Source of the DNA: Pseudomonas maumuensis
GTDB taxonomy: Bacteria > Pseudomonadota > Gammaproteobacteria > Pseudomonadales > Pseudomonadaceae
Direction of reading: 5' to 3'
Assembly: GCF_019139675.1 (NCBI RefSeq)
Contig: NZ_CP077077.1
Coordinates: 620,001-684,000 of the forward strand
DNA: 64,000 nt
The position numbers and the translations under genes were made by a program. Below are positions 51,423 through 60,401 of the stretch, piece after piece (position 1 is the stretch's first letter; every line of letters begins with the position of its first letter). The notes beneath the pieces were generated by a model. It worked only from the letters and a program-made list of their open reading frames with translations, made no database searches and was not told the DNA's origin.

Positions 51423-52620
51423 ATTGCGCCTGCGCTGGCGTCGCCTGGCGGCGACCGACCACGGCCAGCGCCGCCAACAACACCAGCAAGCCGCCGATCA
51501 CGGCAATCACGAAGCCACTGCGCGCTGTCGTGGCGTCCACCCACTGGCCGGCGCTTGCCGCACCGACGGCCACGCCGACATTCAGCCCGGCGAGCAGCCA
51601 GGTCAGGCCCTCGGTCAGCTGACGCTCTGGCACGCTGCGCTCGACCAGGGCCATGGCCACGATCATGGTCGGGGCAAAAAACATCCCGGCCAGTAACACT
51701 GCCGCTGCGAGCAGGGCGATATTGCCGACCAGGAGCAGCGGCAGGGTGCTGAGGGTGGTGGCCAGTGCGCCGACCAGCAACTGACGAGGTAGCGACATCT
51801 GCCAGCGCAGGGTGCCGAACAGCAGCCCGGAAACGCAGGAGCCCACGGCATAGGCCCACAACACCAGGCTGGCGGCGGCCGGTTGCCCTTGTGCGCCGGC
51901 GAAGGCGACGCTGACGATGTCCACGGTGCCGACGATCATGCCCATTGCCACCATCAGCAGGATCAACTGAGGCATTCCTGCGCATCGCCAGGCCGGCAGG
52001 TCAGGTCTGGCCGAGGTTTCGGCAGGGGCCACCGGTGGTTCGCTGGCGGTCTGCAGGGCTAGCGCCAGGGTGCCCAGCAGCAGTAGTGAAGCGGCAGCCA
52101 GCAGCCCGGCCTGCGGCCACAGCGCCACGCTGAGCCCGACCGCCAGCGGTGGGCCGGCAATAAAGCTGACTTCATCGAGTACGGTTTCCAGCGAGTAGGC
52201 AGTCTGCAGTTGCGGCTGGCCGCGATACAGGTGGGTCCAGCGCGCCCGGACCATTGCCGACATGCTTGGCATGCAGCCGGCCAGCAGGGCGGCGACGAAC
52301 AGCAGCCAGTCGGCGCTGCGCCACCAGGCGCAGGCGGCCATCAGCAGCAGCCCCAGCACGCTCAAGAGACCGGCCAGCGGCAGCACGCGGCGCTGGCCCA
52401 GGCGATCGACAAGGCGTGACACCTGCGGCGAGAGCACGGCATAGGTCAGCACGAAGCAGGCCGACACCGCGCCGGCCAGGGCATAACTGCCGCGCCATTG
52501 CGCCACCAGCGTGATGATGCCGATACCGGTCATGGGCAGCGGCAGGCGGGCCAGCAAGCCGGCCAAGGTGAACCCGATGGTTCCGGCCGGGACGAACAAG
52601 TGTGCATAAGGGTTGGGCAT
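51421..52620 (-). CDS. MFS transporter
   Basis: 399 residues with about 12 membrane helices. N-terminal LAGLLARLPLPMTGIGIITL and the loop VSRLVDRLGQRRVLPLAGLL resemble the MFS A-motif in altered form. Probably a drug or small-molecule exporter, judging by the divergent TetR gene and shared operators. GGAGGAAG precedes the ATG at 52620. Substrate unknown. Confidence 0.88.
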   Translation of the reverse strand: MPNPYAHLFVPAGTIGFTLAGLLARLPLPMTGIGIITLVAQWRGSYALAGAVSACFVLTYAVLSPQVSRLVDRLGQRRVLPLAGLLSVLGLLLMAACAWWRSADWLLFVAALLAGCMPSMSAMVRARWTHLYRGQPQLQTAYSLETVLDEVSFIAGPPLAVGLSVALWPQAGLLAAASLLLLGTLALALQTASEPPVAPAETSARPDLPAWRCAGMPQLILLMVAMGMIVGTVDIVSVAFAGAQGQPAAASLVLWAYAVGSCVSGLLFGTLRWQMSLPRQLLVGALATTLSTLPLLLVGNIALLAAAVLLAGMFFAPTMIVAMALVERSVPERQLTEGLTWLLAGLNVGVAVGAASAGQWVDATTARSGFVIAVIGGLLVLLAALAVVGRRQATPAQAQ

Positions 52621-52675
52621 GTCGCTTCCTCCGTGAGACGGCCCGCTTGCCGACGACAAGGCGGGGCGTGAATAA

Positions 52676-52742
52676 TACGTACAGTGCGTATGATTAAATA
52701 TTCATACGGGCTGAATGTAAATATTCATACGAACTGTACGTA
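52676..52742. promoter_or_regulatory. TetR-type operator region between MFS and tetR genes
   Basis: Two inverted copies of the 15-bp palindrome TACG-N-ACTGTA-CGTA lie at 52676-52690 (reversed) and 52728-52742. Between them a perfect 13-bp direct repeat, AAATATTCATACG, occurs at 52696-52708 and 52719-52731. AT-rich stretches here should hold both promoters, so a bound repressor would shut off both genes. Confidence 0.72.
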
Positions 52743-52753
52743 AAGGAGAGGCC

Positions 52754-53338
52754 ATGGTTCGCCGCACCCGCGCCGAGATGGAAGAAACCCGCGCCGCCTT
52801 GCTGGCAATGGCCCGCCAGGTCTTCAGCGAACAAGGCTACGCACAGGCGTCCATGGATGACCTGACTGCTCGCGCCGGGCTTACCCGTGGCGCGCTCTAT
52901 CACCATTTCGGCGACAAGCAGGGCCTGCTGGCGGCCGTGGTGGCACAGATCGATGGTGAAATGGATGCACGTCTGCTGGCTATCTCCGCATCCTGCGATG
53001 ACCCCTGGCAAGGCTTCTGCCAGCGTTGCGAGGCCTACCTGCGCATGGCCCGCGAGCCGGAGATCCAGCGCATTGTCCTGCGTGACGCGCGCGCCGTGCT
53101 GGGGGCGGTGACCCCCGAGGCGCAGCAGCATTGCATTGCATCGCTACAGCGGATGTTGAGCGGGCTGGTCCAGCAGGGTGTGGTTGCCGAGGCCGATCCC
53201 TGGGCATTGGCGGCGCTGGTACATGGCAGCTTGTCGGAGGCGGCGTTCTGGATCGCCCAGGCAGAGGACGGCGATACCCGGCTCGGCCAGGCCCTGGTCG
53301 CCCTGGAGTTGACGCTGCGTGGCTTGCTGGCGCGCTAG
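52754..53338 (+). CDS. TetR/AcrR-family repressor
   Basis: 194 residues. N-terminal HTH: QVFSEQGYAQASMDDLTARAGLTRGALYHHFGDKQGLLAAV (shown by its ends QVFSEQGY and YHHFGDKQ), then a TetR_C-type ligand domain. Divergent from the MFS exporter with palindromic operators in between; likely represses both. AAGGAGAG lies before the ATG. Confidence 0.93.
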   Translation: MVRRTRAEMEETRAALLAMARQVFSEQGYAQASMDDLTARAGLTRGALYHHFGDKQGLLAAVVAQIDGEMDARLLAISASCDDPWQGFCQRCEAYLRMAREPEIQRIVLRDARAVLGAVTPEAQQHCIASLQRMLSGLVQQGVVAEADPWALAALVHGSLSEAAFWIAQAEDGDTRLGQALVALELTLRGLLAR

Positions 53339-53422
53339 GCTGTCGGCTATTTCATCTGCCGGTCGCGGTCTGCGCAGTAGACTGCGAACGGTAAAGCAGG
53401 CGTTTTCATCGAGAGGAACAAC

Positions 53423-54256
53423 ATGAGTTCGCGCATCTGGCGGTTGGCAGGTGTTGGTGTGCTGGGCCTGGGCATCAGCCTGGGGGCCCTGGCAGAAGGG
53501 CCCGGAGACGGGCATGACGGTCATGGCGGCCAGCAGGAGCAGGGCGGTGGTGAACGGCGCGGATCGCCGCTCAATTCACGTGACGAAGTGCGCCAGACGC
53601 AACCGCCGCGCCAGGGCTACTACCAGGACATTCCCCGGCGTTATGGCGACAACCGTCACTGGGAAGCGGGTGGTCCGGGTCAGCGCCCCGGCGGCGATTG
53701 GTCGGGACGGCCCGATGGTCATGGCAATGGCTGGGGGCCAGGGCCGCAGTATCACCCCGGGCACACCGTCGATCGCTTCCCGGACCGCTACTGGAAGGTG
53801 CCTTATCGTGGGCAGGACTACTTCTACTCCGGCGGTTACTGGTATCGGCCCCATAGCGGCGGCTACGTGGTGGTCACGCCGCCTTACGGTGTGCGGGTCG
53901 GCTATTTGCCGCCCTATGCCCGCGAGGTGTGGTTGAGTGGTGCGTTGTTCTTCCTGGTGGCCGACACCTACTACCAGTACCTCGCCGACAGCCGCGAGTA
54001 CGTGGTGGTCAACCCACCCAGCGTCGCGCCTGCACCGCAGCAGCAGGGCAGTGGCTATGATGTGATCGCCTACCCGATGTACGGCCAGGGGCCGGAGCAG
54101 CAGGAGCAGGACCGCTACGAGTGCCACCGCTGGGCGGTGAGCCAGTCGGGGTTCGATCCGGCGACTGCGACCTATGCGCCGCCGGCCAATGTGGCGGACA
54201 ATTACAGGCGGGCATTGGGCGCGTGCCTGAGCGGGCGCGGCTACAGCGTCAATTGA
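53423..54256 (+). CDS. Exported Gly/Pro/Tyr-rich protein (DUF6515-like)
   Basis: 277 residues. Signal peptide (LAGVGVLGLGISLGALA), then a low-complexity His/Gly/Gln-rich part (DGHDGHGGQQEQGGGERRG), a Tyr/Gly-rich middle with YYSGGYWYRPHSGGYVVVTPP and a C-terminal globular part with QDRYECHRWAVSQSGFDP and a paired Cys near the end. Resembles DUF6515 family proteins of the envelope; role unknown. AGAGGAAC precedes the ATG. Confidence 0.78.
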   Translation: MSSRIWRLAGVGVLGLGISLGALAEGPGDGHDGHGGQQEQGGGERRGSPLNSRDEVRQTQPPRQGYYQDIPRRYGDNRHWEAGGPGQRPGGDWSGRPDGHGNGWGPGPQYHPGHTVDRFPDRYWKVPYRGQDYFYSGGYWYRPHSGGYVVVTPPYGVRVGYLPPYAREVWLSGALFFLVADTYYQYLADSREYVVVNPPSVAPAPQQQGSGYDVIAYPMYGQGPEQQEQDRYECHRWAVSQSGFDPATATYAPPANVADNYRRALGACLSGRGYSVN

Positions 54257-54277
54257 TACGGCACTTGCGCTAGCGGG

Positions 54278-55147
54278 CTACACCGGGTCGGCGTGAACCA
54301 TCACATCGGCCCGCGGATAGCGCTGGCGAATGACCTGCGAGGCCTGCACGCACAGTTCATGGGCGGCATGCAGCGGCATTTCACCGGGTAGTTCCAGATG
54401 CAGTTGCACGAACCACTGGCTGCCGGACACCCGCGTGCGCAGGTCATGCACGCCCTTTACCCCCGGGATCGCCAGCACCACGTCGAGCATGCGCTCGCCG
54501 ACATCGGCCGGCAGCTCCTTGTCCATCAGGATCGCCGTACTCTCGCGGGCGATCTGCAGCGCGCTCCACAGGATGTACAGGGCGATCCCGAGGCCGAACA
54601 GGGCGTCGAGCTGAGGCCAGCCGAAGCGCGCCAGCAGCAGCGCCAGGAGGATGCTGGCGTTAAGCAGCAGGTCTGAGCGGTAGTGCAGCGAGTCGGCGCG
54701 CACGGCCGTGGAGCCGGTCGCGCGGATGACCTTGCGCTGGAATGCCAGCAATGCGAGGGTCAGCGCCAGCGACAGCAGCATCACCGCGATGCCGGCGGCG
54801 GTGTCGCCCAAAGGCTCCGGCGACTTCAGCCGATCAACCGCCTGGACCCCGATCAGCACCGCACTGACCCCGATGAACAGCGCCTGGGCCATGCCAGCGA
54901 GGGCTTCGGCCTTGCCGTGGCCGAAACGGTGGTCGTCGTCGGCGGGGCGCAGTGCGTAGTGAACAGCCAGCAGGTTGAGAAAGGAGGCGGCGGCATCCAG
55001 CGCCGAGTCGGTCAGCCCGGCCAGCAGGCTGACCGAGCCGCTCAGCCACCAGGCCACGGCCTTGCTCAGCACCAGGATGCAGGCGACGCTCAGCGAAGCA
55101 CGGGTGGCCAGGCGCAGCAGGCGTTGGTGTTCGGCGGTGACGGTCAT
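54278..55147 (-). CDS. Cation diffusion facilitator (FieF/YiiP type)
   Basis: 289 residues, six helices. Transport-site residues fit the DD-HD type: LTDSALDAAASF in helix 2 and LHYRSDLLLNAS in helix 5. The C-terminal cytoplasmic domain (VHDLRTRVSGSQWFVQLHLEL) is complete. It should export Zn or Fe by proton antiport. Start ATG 55147; PAO1 has a similar gene here (PA3963). Confidence 0.9.
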   Translation of the reverse strand: MTVTAEHQRLLRLATRASLSVACILVLSKAVAWWLSGSVSLLAGLTDSALDAAASFLNLLAVHYALRPADDDHRFGHGKAEALAGMAQALFIGVSAVLIGVQAVDRLKSPEPLGDTAAGIAVMLLSLALTLALLAFQRKVIRATGSTAVRADSLHYRSDLLLNASILLALLLARFGWPQLDALFGLGIALYILWSALQIARESTAILMDKELPADVGERMLDVVLAIPGVKGVHDLRTRVSGSQWFVQLHLELPGEMPLHAAHELCVQASQVIRQRYPRADVMVHADPV

Positions 55148-55172
55148 GCGCAGGGGATCGTCCGTGGTCAGG

Positions 55173-55592
55173 TCAAGCGGCGGGCACCAGGCCGTAGCTG
55201 GCCAGTTGTTCGAAACTGCCACGGTGCTGGATCAGCCGTGGGTCGTTCAATGGCAGGCGCTGGCCCAGCTCGCTTTCGAGGATAGCCTGCAGCTTGGTCC
55301 TGTCGACTTGGCCGTCGGCATTGATCGCCGGCTTGAGCTTGGCCGGGTCGATCTGCGCGCTCTTGCCGCCAGGGTAATAGATGGCGCCAGTGGCGAAGTC
55401 GATCCCGAAGGCGATCAGGCCAGGGAGCACGTAGAAAAGAATACCGATGGCATCCATGGCCGCGACCACAGGGTCGATCTTGCCTTCGATCTGGCCGCGA
55501 CGGTCAGGGTAGAACAGGGTGCCGCAGGCCGTCAGCTGGGTCAGCAAGGTGGCGATGAGGGCGCCACCGATGACGCGGGAGGGGATGCGCAT
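55173..55592 (-). CDS. Small lipoprotein of unknown role
   Basis: 139 residues. Signal IGGALIATLLTQLTAC with lipobox LTAC, then GTLFYPDRRGQIEGKIDPVV, a hydrophobic helix (AIGILFYVLPGLIAFGIDFATG) and a C-terminal charged part. Homologues are common in pseudomonads and sometimes wrongly labelled as nucleotidyltransferase. Start ATG 55592; it is divergent from hrpB. Confidence 0.82.
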   Translation of the reverse strand: MRIPSRVIGGALIATLLTQLTACGTLFYPDRRGQIEGKIDPVVAAMDAIGILFYVLPGLIAFGIDFATGAIYYPGGKSAQIDPAKLKPAINADGQVDRTKLQAILESELGQRLPLNDPRLIQHRGSFEQLASYGLVPAA

Positions 55593-55711
55593 GTGAATCT
55601 CCGAAAGGTAACGACGATCAAGGGCGCGGCAATCGCCGGCGCCTGAGGTTAAGACCATGATAGGGCAGCCTCGGTTCGCCGTTATACTCGGACGATTGTT
55701 CGAGGACCACC

Positions 55712-58240
55712 ATGATTTCATTACCGATCGATGCCGTACTGTCCGACCTGCGCCAAGCCCTGGCCGAACGTGACGAAGCGGTGCTAGAGGCGCCGCCCGG
55801 CGCCGGCAAGACCACCCGTGTACCGCTGGCGCTGCTCGACGAGCCCTGGCTGGCCGGGCAGACCATCCTCATGCTCGAGCCGCGGCGCCTGGCCGCCCGC
55901 GCAGCCGCCGAACGCCTGGCCAGCGAGCTGGGCGAGAAGGTCGGCGAAACCGTGGGCTATCGCATCCGCCTCGACAGTAAGGTCGGCCCGGACACGCGCA
56001 TCGAAGTGGTCACCGAAGGCATCCTCACCCGCCGCCTGCAAAGCGATCCTGCGCTTGACGGCGTGGGCCTGGTGATCTTCGACGAGTTCCACGAGCGCAG
56101 CCTGGATGCCGACCTGGCCCTGGCACTGAGCCTCAACGGTCGGGCACTGCTGCGTGACGAACCGCCGCTGAAGATCTTGCTGATGTCGGCGACCTTGGAG
56201 GGCGAGCGCCTGTCGCGCTTGCTCGACGATGCACCGATCATCAGCAGCCAGGGGCGCATGCATCCGGTGGATATCCGCTGGAGCCGGCCGTTCCAGCCAG
56301 GCGAGCTCGTCGAGCCGCGGGTGGTCGATTGCGTGTTGCAGGCGCTGGCGGACGAACAGGGTAGCGTGCTGGTGTTCCTCCCCGGCCAGGCGGAGATCCG
56401 TCGCGTTCATCAGGCGTTGCAGGAAACCTTGGCCGAGCGCCCCGGCATCCTGCTCTGCCCGTTGCACGGTGAACTCGACCTCGGCGCCCAGCGCGCCGCC
56501 ATCGAGCCGGCGCCCATGGGCCAGCGCAAGGTGGTGCTGGCCACCAACATTGCCGAAACCAGCCTGACCATCGACGGTGTGCGCGTGGTGATCGACGCAG
56601 GTCTGGCGCGGGTGCCGCGCTTCGATCCCGGCAGCGGCATGACCCGCCTGGACACCCAGCGCATCTCCCGGGCCAGCGCCACCCAGCGCGCCGGTCGTGC
56701 CGGGCGCCTCGAGCCCGGCGTGTGCTATCGGCTGTGGTCCGAGGCGCAGCATGACCAGCTGGCGGCCCACGGCAGCGCCGAAATCCTCCAGGCCGACCTG
56801 GCCGGGCTGGCCCTGCAACTGGCGCGCTGGGGCGTGCCACCGGAGCAACTTAGCTGGCTCGACCAACCGCCAGCGGCCGCCTTTGCGCAAGCTCAGGACT
56901 TGCTGGCCCGCCTCGGCGCCTTCAAGCCGGGTTGCCGCGACAATCTGAGCGCCCATGGCCAGGCCATGGCCGAGCTGCCTGCGCATCCACGCATCGCCCA
57001 TTTGCTGCTGCGTGGTCAGGATCTCGGGTTGGCCGACCTGGCGTGCGATGTCGCAGCGTTGCTGGGCGAGCGCGACATCCTGCGCGGCGGCGGTGCCGAC
57101 CTGCACAGCCGGCTGGCTTTGCTCAGCGGTGAGAGCCGGGCCTCGCGAGGCGGGCAGGGCGGCGTGCAGCGCGCCCGGCAACTGGCTCGTCAGTACCGTG
57201 GTCAGTTGCGTGGCAAATCGCGCAGTCCGGTTGCCGACCCCGACCATCCACGCTGGCTGGGCGCGGTGCTGGCGCTGGCTTATCCCGACCGGGTGGCGCA
57301 ACAACGTCGCGAAGGTGGCGCCGAGTATCGCCTGGCCAATGGCCGGGCGGCGCTGTTCGCCGAAGCCGACGTGCTGATGAAAAGCCCGTGGCTGGTGATT
57401 GCCGACCTGGGCAGCCGTCAGGGGCAGCGTGAAGAGCGCATCTATCTGGCCGCCGAGTTCGACCCGGCACTGTTCGACGGAGTGCTGGCCGAGCAGGTCG
57501 AGCAACTCGACCTGCTCGACTGGGACGAACGCGAGCAGGTGTTGCGCGCCGAGCGCCAGCGCAAGGTCGGCGAGCTGGTGCTCAGCCGCGAGCCGTTGCC
57601 GGGGCTGGACGACGAGGCGCGGGCCAAGGCGTTGCTCGGCCTGGTTCGGCGCAAAGGCCTGAACCTGCTGACCTGGACCCCGGAACTGCGCCAGTGGCAG
57701 GCCCGCGTCGCGCTGCTGCGTCAGTTGGATCTGGAAAAGGACGGCCACAGCGAGTGGCCCGATCTGGGTGACGATGCCTTGTTGGCCAGCCTGGAAGACT
57801 GGCTGCAACCCTACCTCGGCAAGGTATCGCGGCTGAGCCATTTCTCCAGCCTGGATCTGTCCTCGATCTTGCGCAACCTGCTGCCCTGGCCGCTGCCCCA
57901 GCGCCTGGACGAGCTCGCACCGTCGCACTTGGCCGTGCCTTCGGGCTCAAGCATCCGCCTGGATTACAGCGAGCATCCGCCGATCCTTGCCGTGCGCCTG
58001 CAGGAATTGTTCGGCCTGGCCGACACCCCGCGCATCGCCAATGGGCGACAGCAGGTCAAGCTGCACCTGCTGTCGCCAGCGCGTCGACCGGTGCAGGTGA
58101 CCCAGGACCTGGCCAACTTCTGGCGGACCACCTACGCCGAGGTCAAGAAGGACCTGAAAGGGCGTTATCCCAAGCACTATTGGCCGGACGATCCGCTGGT
58201 AGCGGAAGCCACGGCAAGGGCCAAGCCGAGGAAAGCCTGA
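55712..58240 (+). CDS. hrpB: ATP-dependent RNA helicase HrpB
   Basis: 842 residues, DExH helicase. Walker A APPGAGKTTRVPLALL, motif II IFDEFHER, motif III MSATLEGE, motif VI RISRASATQRAGRAGR, followed by HA2 and the HrpB C-terminal domain. Role in bacteria unclear; probably RNA or ribosome related. Its length equals the family norm. Confidence 0.96.
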   Translation: MISLPIDAVLSDLRQALAERDEAVLEAPPGAGKTTRVPLALLDEPWLAGQTILMLEPRRLAARAAAERLASELGEKVGETVGYRIRLDSKVGPDTRIEVVTEGILTRRLQSDPALDGVGLVIFDEFHERSLDADLALALSLNGRALLRDEPPLKILLMSATLEGERLSRLLDDAPIISSQGRMHPVDIRWSRPFQPGELVEPRVVDCVLQALADEQGSVLVFLPGQAEIRRVHQALQETLAERPGILLCPLHGELDLGAQRAAIEPAPMGQRKVVLATNIAETSLTIDGVRVVIDAGLARVPRFDPGSGMTRLDTQRISRASATQRAGRAGRLEPGVCYRLWSEAQHDQLAAHGSAEILQADLAGLALQLARWGVPPEQLSWLDQPPAAAFAQAQDLLARLGAFKPGCRDNLSAHGQAMAELPAHPRIAHLLLRGQDLGLADLACDVAALLGERDILRGGGADLHSRLALLSGESRASRGGQGGVQRARQLARQYRGQLRGKSRSPVADPDHPRWLGAVLALAYPDRVAQQRREGGAEYRLANGRAALFAEADVLMKSPWLVIADLGSRQGQREERIYLAAEFDPALFDGVLAEQVEQLDLLDWDEREQVLRAERQRKVGELVLSREPLPGLDDEARAKALLGLVRRKGLNLLTWTPELRQWQARVALLRQLDLEKDGHSEWPDLGDDALLASLEDWLQPYLGKVSRLSHFSSLDLSSILRNLLPWPLPQRLDELAPSHLAVPSGSSIRLDYSEHPPILAVRLQELFGLADTPRIANGRQQVKLHLLSPARRPVQVTQDLANFWRTTYAEVKKDLKGRYPKHYWPDDPLVAEATARAKPRKA

Positions 58241-58250
58241 ACGTGTGCGA

Positions 58251-58913
58251 TCAGTTGGCTGCGCCCGCCTCACTCTCCAGCAGCATGAACAACCTGTACA
58301 GCACCACGGTGCTGAACAGTTGCAGGAAGCCGCTGAGGCTGTCCAGCGCCAGTTGCACGCCGGCCTGCGGCTCGGGGAACAGCTGCAGCAGCAGGCCATC
58401 GATCAGCCACAGCGGCGCCAGCACCGAGAGCATGCAGACCATGATGCGCAGGAAGTGCCCGGTGGTCATGCGCGCGCTGGTGCGCATCGCCTCGATCACC
58501 GGCAGGCCGCGCAGCACCAGCAGGTACTCGGCGAACACCAGGTTCACCATGATCCACACGCCGGGGAAGATGAGCAGCGCCAGGCCGGCCATGATCAGCA
58601 GCGAGCTGATCACGATCAGTAGGGCCAGCATCGGCCATAGCTGCAGGGCGCGGGCGAACAGGTCGCGCTTGGCGGTGTCCTGGCCATTGCTGCGGGTGTC
58701 GAGGTAGAGGATCAGCGCGGCGCTGTACAGCGGGTAGAACAGCAGGCTGACCAGCATGCCGTAGGCCGGCGAGGCCTGTTCGCCCAAGTGGTTGTAGAGC
58801 AGCTGGGTGCCGAGGGCCTCGAGTACCACCAACGGCAGGCACAGCTGGAGGATGCTCGTCAGGTGACGGCGGAAGAAGTACAGGGAGTCGCGCAGAACGC
58901 TCAACGGATTCAT
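58251..58913 (-). CDS. YciC-family inner membrane protein
   Basis: 220 residues with five or six helices (LCLPLVVLEALGTQLL, LLIVISSLLIMAGLALLIFPGVWI and others). The pattern FPGVWIMVNLVFAEYLLVLRGLPVIEAM is typical of the YciC/UPF0259 type. Function unknown. Convergent with hrpB, 10 bases between stops. Confidence 0.85.
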   Translation of the reverse strand: MNPLSVLRDSLYFFRRHLTSILQLCLPLVVLEALGTQLLYNHLGEQASPAYGMLVSLLFYPLYSAALILYLDTRSNGQDTAKRDLFARALQLWPMLALLIVISSLLIMAGLALLIFPGVWIMVNLVFAEYLLVLRGLPVIEAMRTSARMTTGHFLRIMVCMLSVLAPLWLIDGLLLQLFPEPQAGVQLALDSLSGFLQLFSTVVLYRLFMLLESEAGAAN

Positions 58914-59070
58914 CGGTCAACATCGCATGGCGGAAAAAGCAGGGCGTAACTTTAGCCCAGACCGCCCGCTTGCTGAAAAAAGTTTCATGGCCGGGGCAAT
59001 TGAATCGCCGCGCCCGGCCCCCCATCTTTGACGCTGTCCGATGCCCTGTTCAGCGCACGAGGTTGCCCCG

Positions 59071-59805
59071 ATGAACACTGAAGAACAAACCCTGATCGAT
59101 GGCCTGTTCGGCCGTCTCAAGCAAGCCGAAGACTCGGCCCAGCCGCGCGATGTCCAGGCCCAGGCGCGCATCGAGGAGCACCTGCGCCAGCAGCCGGCGG
59201 CGCCGTACTACATGGCCCAGGCGATCCTGGTTCAGGAAGCGGCGATCAAGCGCCTGGACGAGCAGAACAAGCAGCTCGAGGCCGAGCTCAAGCAAGCGCG
59301 GGCGCAACTGGAGGCAAGTCGCCCCAGTGGCAGCGGCGGCGGTTTTCTTTCCAGCATCTTCGGCGCGGGAGCGCGCAACCCGGAGCCGCAGCGGCCGGTT
59401 GCAGCGGCTTCGAATTCCACAGGAGGCTGGCGTGAGCCGGCGCCGCAGGCTTATGCCCCGCCGCCACCGCAACAGGGTTTCGGTGCGGCGCCTGCTCCGG
59501 CGCGCAGCGGTGCCAGCAGCTTCCTCGGCGGGGCAATGCAGACTGCTGCGGGGGTGGCTGGTGGCGTGTTGCTGGCTCAAGGTATCAGTAGCCTGTTCAA
59601 CCACAACTCGCAGCCTGAAGAAATCGTCGAGGTGATCAAGGAAGAGCCGGCGCCGGCCAGCGATGCTGGCGGCTGGAACGATCAGGACAGTCAGCGCCAG
59701 GTGGCCGACAACGGTGGCTGGGGCAATGACCAGGGCGGGTTCGCCGATACCGACTATAGCGGCGGCGACGATGGCGGCTTCTTCTCGGACGACGACTACG
59801 TCTGA
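59071..59805 (+). CDS. DUF2076-family protein
   Basis: 244 residues. An N-terminal helical coiled part (TLIDGLFGRLKQAEDSA, YYMAQAILVQEAAIKRLDEQ) then glycine/proline-rich linkers, a hydrophobic glycine-rich segment (FLGGAMQTAAGVAGGVLLAQG) and an acidic Asp/Gly tail ending DDDYV. This matches DUF2076, proteins found near the membrane with no known role. ATG 59071 is the family start. Confidence 0.88.
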   Translation: MNTEEQTLIDGLFGRLKQAEDSAQPRDVQAQARIEEHLRQQPAAPYYMAQAILVQEAAIKRLDEQNKQLEAELKQARAQLEASRPSGSGGGFLSSIFGAGARNPEPQRPVAAASNSTGGWREPAPQAYAPPPPQQGFGAAPAPARSGASSFLGGAMQTAAGVAGGVLLAQGISSLFNHNSQPEEIVEVIKEEPAPASDAGGWNDQDSQRQVADNGGWGNDQGGFADTDYSGGDDGGFFSDDDYV

Positions 59806-59830
59806 GGGCTCTGGCATACTGCAGCGTCTG

Positions 59831-59884
59831 ATCGCGGGGCAATCCCGCCCCTACGCAAGCGTGGGAGCGGGATTGCCCCGCGAT
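59831..59884. repeat. Palindromic repeat (second REP-like family)
   Basis: 26-bp arms 59831-59856 and 59859-59884 (two mismatches) around a 2-base loop. Core GGGCAATCCCGC differs from the ATCGCCGGCAAGCC repeats. Ends 29 bases before the NYN gene start. Confidence 0.85.
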
Positions 59885-59913
59885 TGTCTGCCACCGCCAG
59901 AGAGAGGCTCCCG

Positions 59914-60393
59914 GTGAAGAAAATCGCGCTGTTCGCCGATGTACAGAACCTCTACTACACGGTTCGCCAAGGCCATGGCTGCCATTTCAACTACGCCGCG
60001 CTGTGGGCCGACGTCAGCCGCGAGGGCCAGATCGTCGAAGCGGTGGCCTATGCCATCGACCGCGGCGACAGCAAGCAGCAGCAGTTCCAGCAGATCCTGC
60101 GCAACCTCGGTTTCGAGGTGCGCCTCAAGCCGTTCATCCAACGTGCCGACGGTTCGGCCAAGGGTGACTGGGACGTGGGCATCACCCTCGATGTGATCGA
60201 GGCAGCAGCGCGGGTCGACCAGGTAGTGCTGGCCTCCGGCGACGGTGATTTCGACCTGTTGCTGGAGCGGGCAATGCAACGCCATGGCGTGGAAACCGTC
60301 GTGTACGGCGTGCCGGGGTTGACTGCGTTGTCGGTAATCCGCGCCGCAAGCCGCTACGTGCCGATCGAGGGCAGGCTGCTGCTGCGTCACTGA
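59914..60393 (+). CDS. NYN-domain (LabA/PIN-like) protein
   Basis: 159 residues. The acid residues of the NYN nuclease fold are kept: ALFADVQNLYYTVRQ, KGDWDVGITLDVIEAA and LASGDGDFDLLLERAM. It is probably a small RNase, target unknown. The GTG at 59914 follows AGAGAGGC; a TTG at 59884 would place the repeat end inside the gene. Confidence 0.9.
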   Translation: MKKIALFADVQNLYYTVRQGHGCHFNYAALWADVSREGQIVEAVAYAIDRGDSKQQQFQQILRNLGFEVRLKPFIQRADGSAKGDWDVGITLDVIEAAARVDQVVLASGDGDFDLLLERAMQRHGVETVVYGVPGLTALSVIRAASRYVPIEGRLLLRH

Positions 60394-60401
60394 ACCCAGG
60401 C

